A stretch of DNA of 64,000 nt from MPNP01 sp026709725 (lineage in GTDB: Bacteria; Pseudomonadota; Alphaproteobacteria; Rhodobacterales; Rhodobacteraceae). The first letter of the stretch is position 1. Every line of letters starts with the position of its first letter. The notes under the pieces were generated by a model. The model did not search any database and was not told the DNA's origin. It saw only the letters and a list, made by a program, of their open reading frames with translations. Below, in pieces: positions 63,060 to 64,000 of the stretch. Where the stretch lies: contig OZ241384.1 in assembly GCA_965200805.1 (NCBI GenBank), positions 1,612,001-1,676,000 on the forward strand. Reading direction: 5' to 3'. The position numbers and the translations under genes are program-made.

Positions 63060-64000
63060 ATGAGAACCTACATGACGCCTGATGGGGCCGCAGGCCAGGA
63101 CACGCGTTACAGCATCGAAGAGAGTGCCGACTCGCACCTTGAGCGGATGTTCATGCAGCATGCAAAGTGGCAGGCCCTGAAATACAGTGTAGGACGCACA
63201 TCGAACTTGGGTGCCAGTCGCGGCGACACATTGCGGTTCCAGTCCCAACGGGCTGAATGCAATGCCGCCGTCAACTTTCATGCCGGACGGGCTCTGGACC
63301 TTGCCATGCAACTGGTCTTTGCTGTGGTTGCCGACCGGATTTTTGGGAGAAGGTCCGCCGCCGTGGACGGCACGAAGACTGAAAAAGAGCGTAGAAGGCA
63401 CCACCTGTATTGGCTCTATAATCGAATTCTTGAGGAAGCAGCAGACCGCAGCGACCCTTTTGGGGCGGACCTCAGGCAGGCCTTTGACGATGCCTATCAA
63501 AGAGCATTGCATAAGGGCGTTGTGGATGCGTTGTGTGATGACAATATCATCGGGTCATACGTTCCTCCAGAGGATCAGCCATTTCGTACTATCTCTGACA
63601 AATCTCTTCAGGATGGCGTGGAGTTGACAGTGGATCCGAAAAAAACAAACCTGCTTGCCGAGGTGTTTGGACAGAACACGCCGACCCCTTTTGACAAGAT
63701 GCCACTCCGAAACTTTGACGACTTCCTACGGAAGGCTGACAAGTCATATCTGGGCGAAGGCCCAGGCTTGAATATGAGGGGCAACGATTATCATGCACGG
63801 GATCAGGAACGCTTCAAGTCCTACGCAAGGGCCGGCACCGAATTCTTCGGGCGTCTATGCCGGGAAATTGTCACACTGGCTGACCAGCCCGGGGTATGGC
63901 ATGATGAGCTGGCCAGGAGGTTCTTTGAGCAGCGCACCTACATCGTTGGCAGAAAGATAAAGACCCTCATTGCGCAGAATTTTCAAGATACAGCCCCGGC
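63060..64000 (+). CDS. hypothetical protein, runs off right edge
   Basis: ATG 63060 opens a frame without a stop for at least 313 codons to the window end. CTGGAG lies about eight bases upstream. The product starts MRTYMTPDGAAGQDTRYSIE and contains ECNAAVNFHAGRALDLAMQL, LYWLYNRILEEAADRSDPFG and the later YHARDQERFKSYARAGTEFF. It is soluble, rich in charged helices and has no membrane segment. I do not recognise the family. It lies after a restriction-type gene in the accessory region. Confidence 0.75.
   Translation, partial: MRTYMTPDGAAGQDTRYSIEESADSHLERMFMQHAKWQALKYSVGRTSNLGASRGDTLRFQSQRAECNAAVNFHAGRALDLAMQLVFAVVADRIFGRRSAAVDGTKTEKERRRHHLYWLYNRILEEAADRSDPFGADLRQAFDDAYQRALHKGVVDALCDDNIIGSYVPPEDQPFRTISDKSLQDGVELTVDPKKTNLLAEVFGQNTPTPFDKMPLRNFDDFLRKADKSYLGEGPGLNMRGNDYHARDQERFKSYARAGTEFFGRLCREIVTLADQPGVWHDELARRFFEQRTYIVGRKIKTLIAQNFQDTAP

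Overview
The window is chromosomal DNA of an alphaproteobacterium. The evidence is the gene order COX3-SURF1-thrC-M16 peptidase-GNAT, an nrdR-ribD-ribE-ribBA-ribH-nusB run with a degenerate GTP-cyclohydrolase half in RibBA, adjacent dnaG and rpoD, an rpoH-type heat-shock sigma factor, lysC followed by ptsP, and a DUF1178 gene. The genus cannot be fixed from the sequence. Start codons, stop codons and ribosome binding sites follow the standard bacterial code. I saw no rRNA, tRNA or CRISPR array.

Layout. 1-4.2 kb is an accessory island: the 3' end of an ATP-binding regulator, a decayed IS1595-family transposase, and a D12-class adenine methyltransferase overlapping a NotI-family restriction endonuclease cut short by an in-frame TGA. 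4.2-10.5 kb is a plus-strand run: cytochrome oxidase subunit III, SURF1, threonine synthase, M16 peptidase, acetyltransferase and an FAD-linked hydroxyacid dehydrogenase. 10.6-15.2 kb holds an acetyltransferase and the minus-strand lysC-ptsP pair, preceded on that strand by a DUF1178 gene. 16.2-22.6 kb is a formyl-CoA/one-carbon cluster: a frameshifted GntR regulator, a ThDP acyl-CoA lyase/decarboxylase, formyl-CoA transferase, a stand-alone homologue of the hydrolase domain of 10-formyl-THF dehydrogenase, and formate-THF ligase. 24.0-25.95 kb is a tightly overlapping three-gene operon ending in a retropepsin-like protease. 25.99-34.5 kb is a long minus-strand run: nrdR, riboflavin biosynthesis, nusB, an MFS transporter, metG and a phosphotransferase. 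35.1-42.6 kb holds dnaG and a giant rpoD, followed by rluD and rpoH.

From 45 kb rightwards the DNA becomes patchy. It contains a frameshifted lipoprotein, a nucleoside deoxyribosyltransferase, a truncated duplicate of a djlA-like gene 2 kb from its parent, dispersed repeats, a peptide-type ABC transporter, an acetyltransferase with a small toxin-antitoxin-like partner, and an intact IS1595-family transposase. After these come a SfiI-family endonuclease beside a methyltransferase broken by an amber codon, an integrase remnant, a fused methyltransferase-nuclease, and an unknown gene running off the right edge.

The most unusual single feature is RpoD, about 1,744 residues long. Its conserved regions are normal, but the non-conserved region appears to have been copied several times, including once in front of region 1.2. 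Also notable are the protease operon at 24-26 kb, the formyltransferase in the one-carbon cluster, two restriction systems from rare-cutter families each hit by a nonsense codon, and five scattered small proteins with a coiled coil and a single membrane segment.
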